From: Paenibacillus sp. JNUCC32
Lineage (GTDB): Bacteria; Bacillota; Bacilli; Paenibacillales; Paenibacillaceae
Direction of reading: 5' to 3'
DNA: 64,000 nucleotides
NCBI RefSeq assembly: GCF_014863545.1
Contig: NZ_CP062260.1
Coordinates: forward strand, 2,294,001-2,358,000
Shown here: positions 17,874-26,988 of the stretch, in pieces
Layout: each line of letters starts with the position of its first letter
How positions within the stretch are numbered: position 1 is the first letter of the stretch
Notes under the pieces: model-generated
Seen by the model: the letters and a program-made list of their open reading frames with translations, nothing else
Told to the model about the DNA's origin: nothing
Database searches by the model: none
Translations under genes and position numbers: made by a program

Positions 17874-19532
17874 TTAGTTCGGCATTTGAACGGTCACAAC
17901 GTCTTTCCCCTTCAGATTTTCATTCGTGAACTGCATCGCCTTATCGTAACCGGTCTTTCGGAGCTGTTCCCGCAGTTCGTTGATAATGCTCATGGCGGCT
18001 TCATCCGATTTGGCAAAAACCGCTTCCTTCCACGCATCGCCCATCCGATCCATCGAAGGCTTCAACATTTCCCATTCCGGCGCTTTGGTGATGACATCGC
18101 CGGGGTTGTACGCCGTAATGACCTGAATGCCGTTCGGACGGAGGATTTTGCGAGCGTTCTCCATCGCGTCCAGCCTTTCTTGTTCCGCCCAGATGTCTCC
18201 TCCCGCAGCGGAATTGATGCGATCAAGCCCTGTCAGCGATTCCAGGCCGATGCTGATGCCTTCGTTCTTGCGCAGCTTCATGTTGGTGTCCGTGCTGAAT
18301 TTGTCAAACCATTCCTGATTCGCGACAGGCTTGCCGTCCTTCATGTCCCAGTGAACGCCCTGCACCCCGTACCTTGCTAGCATAAAGCCTTCATCGGAAG
18401 CCATAAAGTCGAGGAATTTGAGCGCGGCATCCACGCAAGCGCCTTTACAGTTCTTGGTGATCGCCGTCACATTGTTGCCTTGAATTCCGAGATCGACAGG
18501 CCTGTCCGGTTCGACGTCAGCGCGCTCCAGCGGGCCGAGCGGAATGTAGTCGCTGCCCGGATGCGAAGAGACATATTCCTTGGAAGCATCCAGGATAGCC
18601 GGATAGTGGGCCGCCAGGATGGCGATGCGGCCTTGATTGATTTTTTCCTTGGCAATCGGGTCCGTCTGGGTGAAGGCTTCAGGATCCATCAGCCCTTCTT
18701 CAACCAGCTTTCGATAGAACAGCGTGTATTCTTCGTAGCCCTTGGTGAAGAAGTTATGCTCGAGCGTGCCGTCGCCTTTGTCTACGTAACTCGCTCCGGA
18801 ATAAAACATGGTGTTGCCGATGCCGACGGCCCAGCCGTTGCTGAAGCCGCCCAGCGGAAAGACGGGCTGGCCGTTCTCCTGCAGATTGGCATCCTTGATT
18901 TTTTTGAGGAAGTTATAGAAATCGTCCTTCGTCACGACGGATTGCGGATCAACGCCAACCTTCTCGGCGATGTCTTTGCGCACATAGAAGCCGTAGAGCC
19001 AGTCCATGCCATCTTCGTTGGTCGCCGGCTGATTTTGCAGCAGCAGATACTTTTTGCCGTCGTAAGCGTTAATCGCTTTTTCATACAATGCCGGCGGGAC
19101 ATTTTCTTCCGCGATGGATTTGGACAAGTTCGGATAATCCATCAATTTCTCGGAGATATCGACCAATTGTCCTTCTTTGGCCGCCTTGATGATTCCGTCC
19201 AGTTCACCGCCCCAGGCAGGTCCGGTATAGATATCGGGCAGATCCTGGGTCGCGAAGATCTGATTGACCTTTTCCGTCTCGCTGCCCTTGGTATATTCCC
19301 ACTCCAGGGTAACGCCCGTCTTCTCCTTGATGACTTCTTCGACCGGCGTCATCGCATCGGAACCGTTTGAGCCATTCCAATTGTGTAATATTTTGAGTTT
19401 GTATGAATTCTCTCCTTCTGCGCCTTCTCCGTTATCTCCGTTCCCTGATGAATTCGTGCAGCTGATCAGCAAACCTCCAACCATGATGGACACGAGCAAT
19501 GCGGATACGCCTTTCGACCAAATCCTCTTCAA
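17874..19532 (-). CDS. Oligosaccharide ABC transporter substrate-binding lipoprotein (LplA/YtcQ-like)
   Basis: The precursor has 552 residues, with a lipoprotein signal (LKRIWSKGVSALLVSIMV, then lipobox LISC). The mature protein is of the large LplA/YtcQ type: LHNWNGSNGS, DLPDIYTGPAWGG, and a late KAPEWEMLKPSM. Such proteins bind oligosaccharides of plant or microbial glycans. I choose the TTG at 19532 because AGGAGG lies just before it; the longer frame from 19586 would add 18 residues before the signal peptide and has no ribosome site. It is fifth in the operon, downstream of both permeases. Confidence 0.87.
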   Translation of the reverse strand: MKRIWSKGVSALLVSIMVGGLLISCTNSSGNGDNGEGAEGENSYKLKILHNWNGSNGSDAMTPVEEVIKEKTGVTLEWEYTKGSETEKVNQIFATQDLPDIYTGPAWGGELDGIIKAAKEGQLVDISEKLMDYPNLSKSIAEENVPPALYEKAINAYDGKKYLLLQNQPATNEDGMDWLYGFYVRKDIAEKVGVDPQSVVTKDDFYNFLKKIKDANLQENGQPVFPLGGFSNGWAVGIGNTMFYSGASYVDKGDGTLEHNFFTKGYEEYTLFYRKLVEEGLMDPEAFTQTDPIAKEKINQGRIAILAAHYPAILDASKEYVSSHPGSDYIPLGPLERADVEPDRPVDLGIQGNNVTAITKNCKGACVDAALKFLDFMASDEGFMLARYGVQGVHWDMKDGKPVANQEWFDKFSTDTNMKLRKNEGISIGLESLTGLDRINSAAGGDIWAEQERLDAMENARKILRPNGIQVITAYNPGDVITKAPEWEMLKPSMDRMGDAWKEAVFAKSDEAAMSIINELREQLRKTGYDKAMQFTNENLKGKDVVTVQMPN

Positions 19533-19604
19533 ACCAATCGCCTCCTGGAATATGGATATCAATGATCTTGGTAAAGCTTTGGACAAATTCCGGGTCAGGA
19601 TGAC

Positions 19605-20501
19605 CTAACCTTTAACCGAACCGATCATAACCCCCTTTACGAAATATCGCTGCAGGAATGGATAAATGCACAGGATCGGGAAGACCGTGATGACAAGCAA
19701 GGCCATGCGAAGCGATTCGGGCGTCGCGCCTGCCCCGCTGGTTCCGCCCACCGTCTGACCACCCTGCTGCGCCGCGCGCTGCATCGAATTGGATAATGCT
19801 TCTGCTTCGGTCAGCATTTCTTGCAATAAGGTCTGCACCGGGATCAAATCTTTGTTGGATACGTAGTAAGCGCCCGAGAACCAATCATTCCAATGGGCCA
19901 CCCCGATGAAGAGGGAGATGGTTGCCAGCACCGGTCCCGAGAGCGGCAGTATGATCCGAACGAAGATTTGAAAATCGCCGTAACCGTCAATGCGGGCGGA
20001 TTCCTCCAGCTCCTCCGGTATGCCTTGCAGGAAGGTGCGAATGATGACGATGTGCATGAAATTGAACAGCATCGGCAGCACGTACACCCAAAAGGTATTG
20101 ATCAGATGCAGCTTCTGCAGCGTAATGAAGAACGGGATGAACCCGGCGCTGAAAATCGTCGGCAGAAAGATGTAGAAGGTAAAAAAGGAACGGCCGGGCA
20201 GCGTCTTCTTGGAAAGCGCATAGGCCATGAGCGTACACAGCACCACATGCAGGAATGTTCCGAGCACGGTGCGCATGAGCGTAATTTGGTATGCCTTCCA
20301 TATACGGGCGTTATCGAACACCTGGGCATAGTTCTCCAGCGTGAATTTACGGGGAAGGAAATAGATGGCCCCCATCATCGAATCTTTGCCGTCATTCAAG
20401 GAATACGCCAAAATGTATATGAACGGGTAGATCATGGAGAAGCCGATCAATGCGAGAAACGTGTAGTTAAACACCGAGAAGAAAGACCATTTGCGTTTCA
20501 T
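19605..20501 (-). CDS. Oligosaccharide ABC transporter permease, LplC/YtcP-like
   Basis: The 298-residue permease has six membrane helices. Its EAA loop near residues 170-190 reads ELEESARIDGYGDFQIFVRI. It ends in the VKGVMIGSVKG tail usual for LplC-type subunits. The start is ATG behind AAGGAGGTGACG, 12 bases after the partner permease. A Gly/Ala-rich insert (QQGGQTVGGTSGAG) near residue 245 occupies a periplasmic loop and is longer than in the paralogue at 46333. Confidence 0.9.
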   Translation of the reverse strand: MKRKWSFFSVFNYTFLALIGFSMIYPFIYILAYSLNDGKDSMMGAIYFLPRKFTLENYAQVFDNARIWKAYQITLMRTVLGTFLHVVLCTLMAYALSKKTLPGRSFFTFYIFLPTIFSAGFIPFFITLQKLHLINTFWVYVLPMLFNFMHIVIIRTFLQGIPEELEESARIDGYGDFQIFVRIILPLSGPVLATISLFIGVAHWNDWFSGAYYVSNKDLIPVQTLLQEMLTEAEALSNSMQRAAQQGGQTVGGTSGAGATPESLRMALLVITVFPILCIYPFLQRYFVKGVMIGSVKG

Positions 20502-20513
20502 TACGTCACCTCC

Positions 20514-21440
20514 TTAAAACAGGGATACATCGCTGACTTTGCGGGCGATCCGATTGACCGTCAGAACCAGGATGAGCCCGATGATGCTTTGGAATAGCCC
20601 GACGGCCGCGGCGTAGCTGAGTCGTCCTTCCCGGATACCGGAGTTGATGGCGTGCACGTCCAGAACGCTGCCCATGCTGGCAGTCGCCGGTCCGTTCAGG
20701 AGCAGGAGCTGTTCATACCCCGCGCTCATCAAATTGCCCACCGCGAGAATAAACAATATGATGGCCACATTGCGGATACCTGGAAGCGTCACGTGCCACA
20801 TCTGCTTGAAGCGCCCCGCGCCATCCATTTTGGCAGCTTCGTAAAGCTGCTGGTCGATGCCCGCAATGGCGGCCATAAAGATAATGGAATTCCAGCCGAT
20901 GTTCTTCCAGATATCGGAACCTACAATCATCTGATAGAACCAGGTTGGATTGTTCAGAAACTGGATCGACTCGGCCCCGAACGAGCCCAAGAGGTCATTG
21001 ACCGGACCGCCGTATGGGGTCAGCAGCCGCTGCATCAAGGTGACGACCACGATCCAGGATACGAAATAAGGCAAGTAAGACAGGGTCTGAATCGTCTTCT
21101 TGAATTTCATCTTCCGGACTTCATTCAGCAGGAGCGCAAGAATGATCGGCATCGGAAATCCGATCAGCAGCTTCATGAGGCTGATGATGACCGTGTTGCG
21201 GATGATGTCCCCGGACTGATAATAATTGAAGAATTGTTCGAAGTACTTGAATCCGGCCCAGGGGCTGCCTGTAAATCCGCCTATGAAGGTGTAGTCCCTG
21301 AAGGCAACTTGAATTCCGTACAAGGGCACATAGGAAAACAGAAAAAACCAGACGATGCCGGGCAGCATGAACAAGTAAAAGAGCTTGTGCTGCCAAATTC
21401 GCTTGAATACTCGGTTGCTTGTCCATCGTGACTTGTTCAC
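20514..21440 (-). CDS. Oligosaccharide ABC transporter permease, LplB/YteP-like
   Basis: The 308-residue permease opens with HKLFYLFMLPGIVWFFLFSYVPLYG, the hallmark of LplB-type subunits. Its EAA loop is YEAAKMDGAGRFKQMWHVTLP. The start is GTG at 21440 with GGAGAGG upstream. It is followed after 12 bases by the LplC-like partner. Its position after the GH38 gene ties import to intracellular glycan breakdown. Confidence 0.9.
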   Translation of the reverse strand: MNKSRWTSNRVFKRIWQHKLFYLFMLPGIVWFFLFSYVPLYGIQVAFRDYTFIGGFTGSPWAGFKYFEQFFNYYQSGDIIRNTVIISLMKLLIGFPMPIILALLLNEVRKMKFKKTIQTLSYLPYFVSWIVVVTLMQRLLTPYGGPVNDLLGSFGAESIQFLNNPTWFYQMIVGSDIWKNIGWNSIIFMAAIAGIDQQLYEAAKMDGAGRFKQMWHVTLPGIRNVAIILFILAVGNLMSAGYEQLLLLNGPATASMGSVLDVHAINSGIREGRLSYAAAVGLFQSIIGLILVLTVNRIARKVSDVSLF

Positions 21441-21489
21441 ATTCCCACCTCTCCTTTCTCACATGGGGCGGCGATGCCGCCCCGTTCCT

Positions 21490-24400
21490 CTATAGTTCTG
21501 GTACATTCAACCGCAGCGTGATGATTTCAAACGGCGTGAAGGATAGCGCGATTTCAGACGGCTCGTTCAGCTTCAGCTGCGTAAGGCGGTTCTCCATCAG
21601 ATCGGCAATCCAGGCCTCGGCGGCTTGAAATCCAAGCCGAAGCGACGTGCCCGCATGCGTTCCCGAAGTTTCATACAGACGAACGATGATATCGTCCCCG
21701 TCCTCGGCTTTTTTGACGGACTCCACCATGATGTGCGGATGATCGGGCCTGAAAAACGCTTGGGATAAAGGCAGCTTTCTTGTCTCCTGATCCGATACGT
21801 CAGGCAAGGACACCGTGCGAAGCGGGACGTTTAGTTCATGGCCTCTTCGGTAGATTTCGGCTTGCACATGATTCCCTTGGTGCGGATACAACGAATACGT
21901 GAATCGATGCTCCGCGCGGTCCGCCTCCGGATCGGGATAGGAGCTGCTGCGGAGCAGATGGAGATCCAGCACGTTATCGATGGCGCGATGGCCATACTTG
22001 CAATCATTGAGCAGCGCGACGCCATAATCCGGCTCCGATAAGTCCACCCATTGATGTGCGCAGATCTCATCCTTCGCAAAATCCCACAGCGTATTGCGGT
22101 GAGTCGGTCTGCTCAGGCTGCCGAACTGGATTTCGCAGTGGACCTGATCCGTGCGAATATTAACGGGGAACGACGTTCTTAACATCTTGCCGTTCTCCCT
22201 CCAATCGACGTCCGTCTCGAAATCGATGCGCCGGCTGCCCGCCGTCAGCACGACGGTCTGGGTCAGCGAGGACTCCCCGTAACCGTACTCGAAGACAAGC
22301 CCGATCCTCGGCCCCTCCCGAAGCTCCCGCATGCTCAGCAGGTGTAACCGTGTACCCGGATTCGCCGCATAGTCATGGCGGAAATCCCATGCGTCCCCGT
22401 CGTCACGATAAACGCGAAGATCGTTGCCTAATCGTCCCTGCTGGATGACTTCGCGGTTTTCCGCTTTATCCAGAACCGACAGGATAGCCCCGTTTTGATC
22501 GAACGTCACGATGACCTTGTCGTTCTCCAGGCTTCGTCCTTCAGCTGCAGCGTCTGCGCCCGCCCCTGGCGTTTTAGTCAAGATTTCAGAGGAGGATGCG
22601 GCTTCTCCATCCGCTTCCAGGCCGGCGTCATTCGATAAAACCGCATATCCCATCGATGGAACCTGCACGCGATGCCAGCGTCCGTTCATGCGCAGCCACT
22701 CTCGTCGCTCCCAAGGCAGCGAATTGAAGATGACGGTTTGCGCGGAAGCCGTGTAACTGCGTGCTATATGGTCAGCTAAATAGCTGTAGGTGTCGGCAAT
22801 CATGGTTTCCGTCTGCCCAAGCAGCTCTTCATACCGCGCCAGCGACTCATCGTACACCCGCTTGATCGAAGATCCCGGAAGAATATCGTGGAACTGATAC
22901 AGCAGGACTTCCTTCCAGATCGTCTCCAGCGTCTCAGCTGGATAATCCCGCCCTAGCCGGGCTGCCAGCACGGAAGCAAACTCCAGCTCGCGCAGCGCTT
23001 TCTCCATCTTCCGGTTGTAACGCTTGCTCCGGGCCTGACTGGTCAAGGTTCCTTGATGCTTCTCAAGGTAGAGCTCCCCGCGCCACGTCTGGAACGACTC
23101 GCGCTCTTCATTCAACCGTTCGAAGAACTTCCACGAAGGCTCTTGCCGGACGGGAGACAAACCGAGCAGGTTTTCCTCGCGAGCCAGCCGTTCCAAATGC
23201 TCTTCGCCCGGACCGCCGCCGCCGTCTCCAATGCCGAAGAGCATCAAAGCATGGCCGGATACGTTCTTATCTAAATACTCCCGCTCCGCTTTGGCGATGG
23301 AACGAGGGGCTGCCGGACTGTTGTACGTATCTTCAGGAGGCATATGGGTCAGTACAGCGGAGCCGTCGATGCCTTCCCAGAGGAAGGAATGGTGAGGGTG
23401 CCGGTTGTACTCGCTCCATGAGAGCTTCTGGGTCATCATATAATCCACGCCGGACTTTTTGAGCAGCTGCGGCAGGCTGGCGGAGTAACCGAACACGTCC
23501 GGCATCCAGAGCGATTTCATCTCCAACCCGAATTCCTGTTGAAAATATCGCTTCCCGTACAGGATCTGACGAACCAGTGATTCCCCGCCCGGCACATTGG
23601 TATCCGATTCTACCCACATGGCTCCCTGCGGTTCCCATCTTCCTTCGCGCACCCGTTCCTTGATCTGTTCATACAGTGCCGGATAATGCTGCTTCATCCA
23701 GTCATATAGCTGGGGCTGGCTTGCCCCGAACACGTAGTCCGGGTAGCGTTCCATCATGCGAAGGACGGTCGAGAACGTTCTGGCGCCTTTCCGGATCGTT
23801 TCGCGGATCGGCCACAGCCAGGCCAAATCGATATGCGCGTGACCCACGGCGCTGATCGTTAAGACCGGATCGCCGCCTTTCAGGCTCAATGGTTCAGCCA
23901 GCTTCTTCTTCGCCTCCGCGACGCGCTCCGGCGAGAAATCCGTGAGCCGTAACGAAACGTCATACAGCGCCTGATAGATTCTCTCTTTGCGGGCGGTTCC
24001 CGCCGGGAGCTGCTCGGCAGCTTCCAAGAGTACCTCGACATCGTAATATAGGCTCCGGATATCTTCCCGGCAGCTGGCGATGACGGCTTCTTTCAAAGTT
24101 CCTCCCCGGTATTTGCCAAAGAGATCGTTATTGCCCGCATCGGCCCAAACTTCAATATCCGATCCGGTCAGGAACATGTCATGAAGCCGGACGACACGTT
24201 TGCCGGGGAGCCCTAAGGAAAAATCGAATTCCGAATTCACGGTGGTCAATCCCTGTACCGGCGATCCGTTCGGATCCGCCAAACACAACTCGCCGTTAAT
24301 GTCCAGCAGGAGGACGAGGTCCTTCTTCCGGCTATGCTCCGGAACGCTCCCGGCAAAACGGAACCAGGCGCAGTCCCACAGGTCCCCCCATCGCTGTCCA

Positions 24401-24564
24401 TGGACAAGCGTCATTTTCGTTCCCGTCTTTCGATCCGAGTACGATACGGGTTCAGGCGTAACCCATGCCGTCACTTCCAACTCGGCAACCGGCTCATAGA
24501 TGGCTTCCCGGAGTTTGTTTAACATTTGTTTCAACGGTTCAAGCCTTATCGGTTCGTATGGCAT
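21490..24564 (-). CDS. GH38 alpha-mannosidase
   Basis: The 1024-residue retaining glycosidase has the GH38 metal-site motif GHAHIDLAWLW (His242, His244, Asp246). The nucleophile Asp356 lies in WMPDVFGYS. The substrate loop is GAMWVESDTN, and a further motif is HDILPGSSIKRVYDE. C-terminal beta-sandwich domains follow (SLTQTVVLTAGSRRIDFETDVDW, about residues 765-790). There is no signal peptide, so it is cytoplasmic. The start is ATG at 24564 behind GAGAGGAG, 24 bases after the preceding gene. It probably trims alpha-mannosyl residues from imported oligosaccharides; linkage specificity cannot be seen. Confidence 0.93.
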   Translation of the reverse strand: MPYEPIRLEPLKQMLNKLREAIYEPVAELEVTAWVTPEPVSYSDRKTGTKMTLVHGQRWGDLWDCAWFRFAGSVPEHSRKKDLVLLLDINGELCLADPNGSPVQGLTTVNSEFDFSLGLPGKRVVRLHDMFLTGSDIEVWADAGNNDLFGKYRGGTLKEAVIASCREDIRSLYYDVEVLLEAAEQLPAGTARKERIYQALYDVSLRLTDFSPERVAEAKKKLAEPLSLKGGDPVLTISAVGHAHIDLAWLWPIRETIRKGARTFSTVLRMMERYPDYVFGASQPQLYDWMKQHYPALYEQIKERVREGRWEPQGAMWVESDTNVPGGESLVRQILYGKRYFQQEFGLEMKSLWMPDVFGYSASLPQLLKKSGVDYMMTQKLSWSEYNRHPHHSFLWEGIDGSAVLTHMPPEDTYNSPAAPRSIAKAEREYLDKNVSGHALMLFGIGDGGGGPGEEHLERLAREENLLGLSPVRQEPSWKFFERLNEERESFQTWRGELYLEKHQGTLTSQARSKRYNRKMEKALRELEFASVLAARLGRDYPAETLETIWKEVLLYQFHDILPGSSIKRVYDESLARYEELLGQTETMIADTYSYLADHIARSYTASAQTVIFNSLPWERREWLRMNGRWHRVQVPSMGYAVLSNDAGLEADGEAASSSEILTKTPGAGADAAAEGRSLENDKVIVTFDQNGAILSVLDKAENREVIQQGRLGNDLRVYRDDGDAWDFRHDYAANPGTRLHLLSMRELREGPRIGLVFEYGYGESSLTQTVVLTAGSRRIDFETDVDWRENGKMLRTSFPVNIRTDQVHCEIQFGSLSRPTHRNTLWDFAKDEICAHQWVDLSEPDYGVALLNDCKYGHRAIDNVLDLHLLRSSSYPDPEADRAEHRFTYSLYPHQGNHVQAEIYRRGHELNVPLRTVSLPDVSDQETRKLPLSQAFFRPDHPHIMVESVKKAEDGDDIIVRLYETSGTHAGTSLRLGFQAAEAWIADLMENRLTQLKLNEPSEIALSFTPFEIITLRLNVPEL

Positions 24565-24588
24565 GATGATCTGCTCCTCTCTATTGCA

Positions 24589-26820
24589 TCAGTCGGCTGC
24601 AGGTTCCGTCACGGATTGGGGTATCCAATCCACTTGAATCACGGCCTGGTTCGCCGCACCGTGTTCGTACTGCAGCAGGACGGTTAACGACTCCCGATCC
24701 CATACCCAGTCGGCAGGCATCGCTTGATTCCCGGTGACGTACTGGACGGACGCCGGCTCGGTCGGACAATACAGCCTTGCGCTGGCCTGCATATTGGCCG
24801 GTCCCTTGGCTGTGAATCGGAACCCGGCGTCCGATTGGTCGAGCTCCTCGATTTTGGAGGAAGCTGCGATGATGGACACTTTGCCTCCGGAAGGACGACC
24901 GGCTTCAACATCATAGAGAAGCGCCTGTTTCCCCGGGCTTAACGTAAACTGATCATGAACGGAGAGTTTCGAATCGAACAAGTCCACGACAGGACCCGAG
25001 ATCGTCAAGTCTTTATCGGTGACGGACTCCTCCAGAACCGAAGCAATGATATAAGGACCGCGCTGCAGCTTGAAATAATGCTTGGCATGCCAGGGCGGTA
25101 CCGTGCCGAGTAGCGCTTCTATCGCAGCCTGGACGGAGCGGCGCAGCCGGTCAGCCCCTTCCTTCGACAAGGTCAGGTCGGCCGGATGCTGATCCAGCCA
25201 GCATACAATGCCTTTTCCTGCCTGATGGATTCCTTCCGCTTTCCCCTTCAGGCCAAGCTGCTCAAACAAATGCTCCCGCGGGGAGTTGTACTTCGAGCCG
25301 AACGCTCCGCTCTCGAGCTCCGCGTTCCACCAGGCGCGTATGCCGTGGTACGGATCGCTGTCATCGCCGACATAGATCAGTGCGCCGCCATCCCGCACCC
25401 ACTGCGCGAGGGCATTATGAATGTCAGGATACTCCGGCTTGATGAATTCATAGCTCAGCACAAGGACGCGATATGGAGCCAAATAACCCGGATAACGCCT
25501 TACATTATCAAGCTGAAGCGTGCGTACCGGGATGCCATGCTTCAGCAGCGGCAGCGTCAGACCGTAAAACGGAGAGAAATCGAGAAGCTCCGTGTCGCCC
25601 GCCTCCTGAAAACCTTCGGGATCCGTGCCGTCATATTTCCCGGCATCGGGCGCTCCAGGCTCAGGCTTCATTCGCTGAAACATCGCGGAGTCTGCAATTA
25701 GAACGCCGACTTGCAAGTCGTCTTCCGCCGATTCGATCACTTTCTGGTCCATGTTGCCCAGCGTATGCATGACCTGGAGCAGCGTCGTTGCATAGTCGGA
25801 CGGGATGGACTCTTTGCCTGAACCGTCTTCGGAAGGATATGTCCCTTTAAAGATTCGCCGCGGCCATGGCGATACTTCATAATGGGAGACCCCGGGATGC
25901 AGCAGTGATGCGACCACGGTTTTTAGATAGTTCTGCTTGTAATCCGCCCACGTGTGGTTCGGATTATCTTCAATCGGGTCATGGAGGAACCACATGCGTC
26001 TGTCCGTTCCCCGAACCAGCTCCTGCATCACGCCGTATTCGAGGTAAGCGGTTTCAAATGTCCGCTCCTTCCGCAGCCCCTCATATACATTCGGCGTCCG
26101 GGAGGTACCCGTCCAGATCTGTGCAATGTACCCGTCTATGGACGGGAGCTCCACGAGCGCCGATTGCGGACTTACGATTCGCCATTGGGTGTAGTTGATC
26201 AAACTATGCGTCGGAACGTAAAAGCGAAGGATTCGATCATAACGTTTTAACGCGTAATCCTTCATCTCTGCGCATAACCGGTCGAGCACGCGGGTATATA
26301 AATACGCTTTCAATTTGGAAGCCCGGTATTGTGCGTCTGGCGAAGCATGCGGCGGAATCCATGGCTCCTTGTAATACAGCAGCCATTCCCGTTTGAACGC
26401 TTCCGAATAACCTCCGTTCACCCAAAATTCAGGCTCTTCCAGATGAATGGCTTCCACGCCCGCATCCACCGCGATGCGTATTCGGTCCGCGATGAAGCGG
26501 CCAAAGGAAATCGTAGGCACCATGTAAGGAATGACCGGTTGTTTGCCATGCAGGATCATCTCCCCATGGCGATCCTTCTGGGCTTCATCCCAATGGGGTA
26601 CGCCGTCTATCTCCCCGTCCAGGTAGCTGTTGTATTGCCCCCAAGCGACTCCGGTCATCAGATGGACGATGTATCCTTTCTCTTTCCATTTCCGAATCCG
26701 CTCAGGCATGGTTTCGTCAATCCCATAAACCATCACGAAGTCTGTCTGAAGATCATAGTCGGGGTGATACGGTGCAGACTCTTGAAACCCGGTTCGTTCT
26801 TCCCTGCGATCTCTCGGCAC
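24589..26820 (-). CDS. Unclassified putative glycoside hydrolase with amidotransferase-like domain
   Basis: I do not recognise the family of this 743-residue cytoplasmic protein. The first 350 residues look like a TIM barrel: TDFVMVYGID, KGYIVHLMTGVAW, then AIHLEEPEFW with Glu128, Glu129 and Glu131 as candidate catalytic acids. Around residues 435-510, YRVLVLSYEFIKPEYPDIHN and WVRDGGALIYVGDD resemble the type 1 glutamine-amidotransferase-like domain found in GH42 and similar enzymes. A small beta domain ends the protein. The start is GTG at 26820 behind AGGGAGG. It is the first gene of the glycan operon, just downstream of an operator-like palindrome at 26896-26914. A glycosidase role is inferred from fold and place only. 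Confidence 0.6.
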   Translation of the reverse strand: MPRDRREERTGFQESAPYHPDYDLQTDFVMVYGIDETMPERIRKWKEKGYIVHLMTGVAWGQYNSYLDGEIDGVPHWDEAQKDRHGEMILHGKQPVIPYMVPTISFGRFIADRIRIAVDAGVEAIHLEEPEFWVNGGYSEAFKREWLLYYKEPWIPPHASPDAQYRASKLKAYLYTRVLDRLCAEMKDYALKRYDRILRFYVPTHSLINYTQWRIVSPQSALVELPSIDGYIAQIWTGTSRTPNVYEGLRKERTFETAYLEYGVMQELVRGTDRRMWFLHDPIEDNPNHTWADYKQNYLKTVVASLLHPGVSHYEVSPWPRRIFKGTYPSEDGSGKESIPSDYATTLLQVMHTLGNMDQKVIESAEDDLQVGVLIADSAMFQRMKPEPGAPDAGKYDGTDPEGFQEAGDTELLDFSPFYGLTLPLLKHGIPVRTLQLDNVRRYPGYLAPYRVLVLSYEFIKPEYPDIHNALAQWVRDGGALIYVGDDSDPYHGIRAWWNAELESGAFGSKYNSPREHLFEQLGLKGKAEGIHQAGKGIVCWLDQHPADLTLSKEGADRLRRSVQAAIEALLGTVPPWHAKHYFKLQRGPYIIASVLEESVTDKDLTISGPVVDLFDSKLSVHDQFTLSPGKQALLYDVEAGRPSGGKVSIIAASSKIEELDQSDAGFRFTAKGPANMQASARLYCPTEPASVQYVTGNQAMPADWVWDRESLTVLLQYEHGAANQAVIQVDWIPQSVTEPAAD

Positions 26821-26895
26821 GTTTTATACCTCCCTGCTCAGGTTAAATGTACTGTCGCTTCATAACCTCCATCATTTTCTAGAATATAATATATA

Positions 26896-26914
26896 ATATT
26901 AATATATTCAATAT
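26896..26914 (-). promoter_or_regulatory. Operator-like palindrome before the glycan operon
   Basis: A 19-bp near-perfect inverted repeat is centred on TTGAATATATTAA (minus strand). The same 13-mer occurs at 28318-28330, before the divergent GxGYxYP gene. TTGAAT within it, 17 bases before TATATT, could serve as a -35/-10 pair. It is likely a binding site of the GntR/LacI regulator encoded next door. Confidence 0.6.
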
Positions 26915-26930
26915 GTTTTTTATTCGAATT

Positions 26931-26972
26931 AAAAAAGCCTTCTCCGTTGGATGACGGAAAAGGCTTATTTTT
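26931..26972 (-). terminator. Terminator of the GntR/LacI regulator gene
   Basis: The stem AAGCCTTxTCCG/CGGAxAAGGCTT has one mismatch and an 8-base loop. On the minus strand it is followed by six T. It starts about 17 bases after the regulator stop and separates it from the glycan operon promoter. Confidence 0.85.
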
Positions 26973-26988
26973 GGCGTGAATATTAAGT

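Noticed and set aside
18480..19370. A 296-codon plus-strand frame opposite the binding-protein gene
   Set aside because: It is the antisense shadow of a lipoprotein gene with clear motifs, and has no ribosome site.
20652..21431. A 259-codon plus-strand frame opposite the LplB-like permease
   Set aside because: It is an antisense shadow; His/Gln-rich sequence without a recognisable fold.
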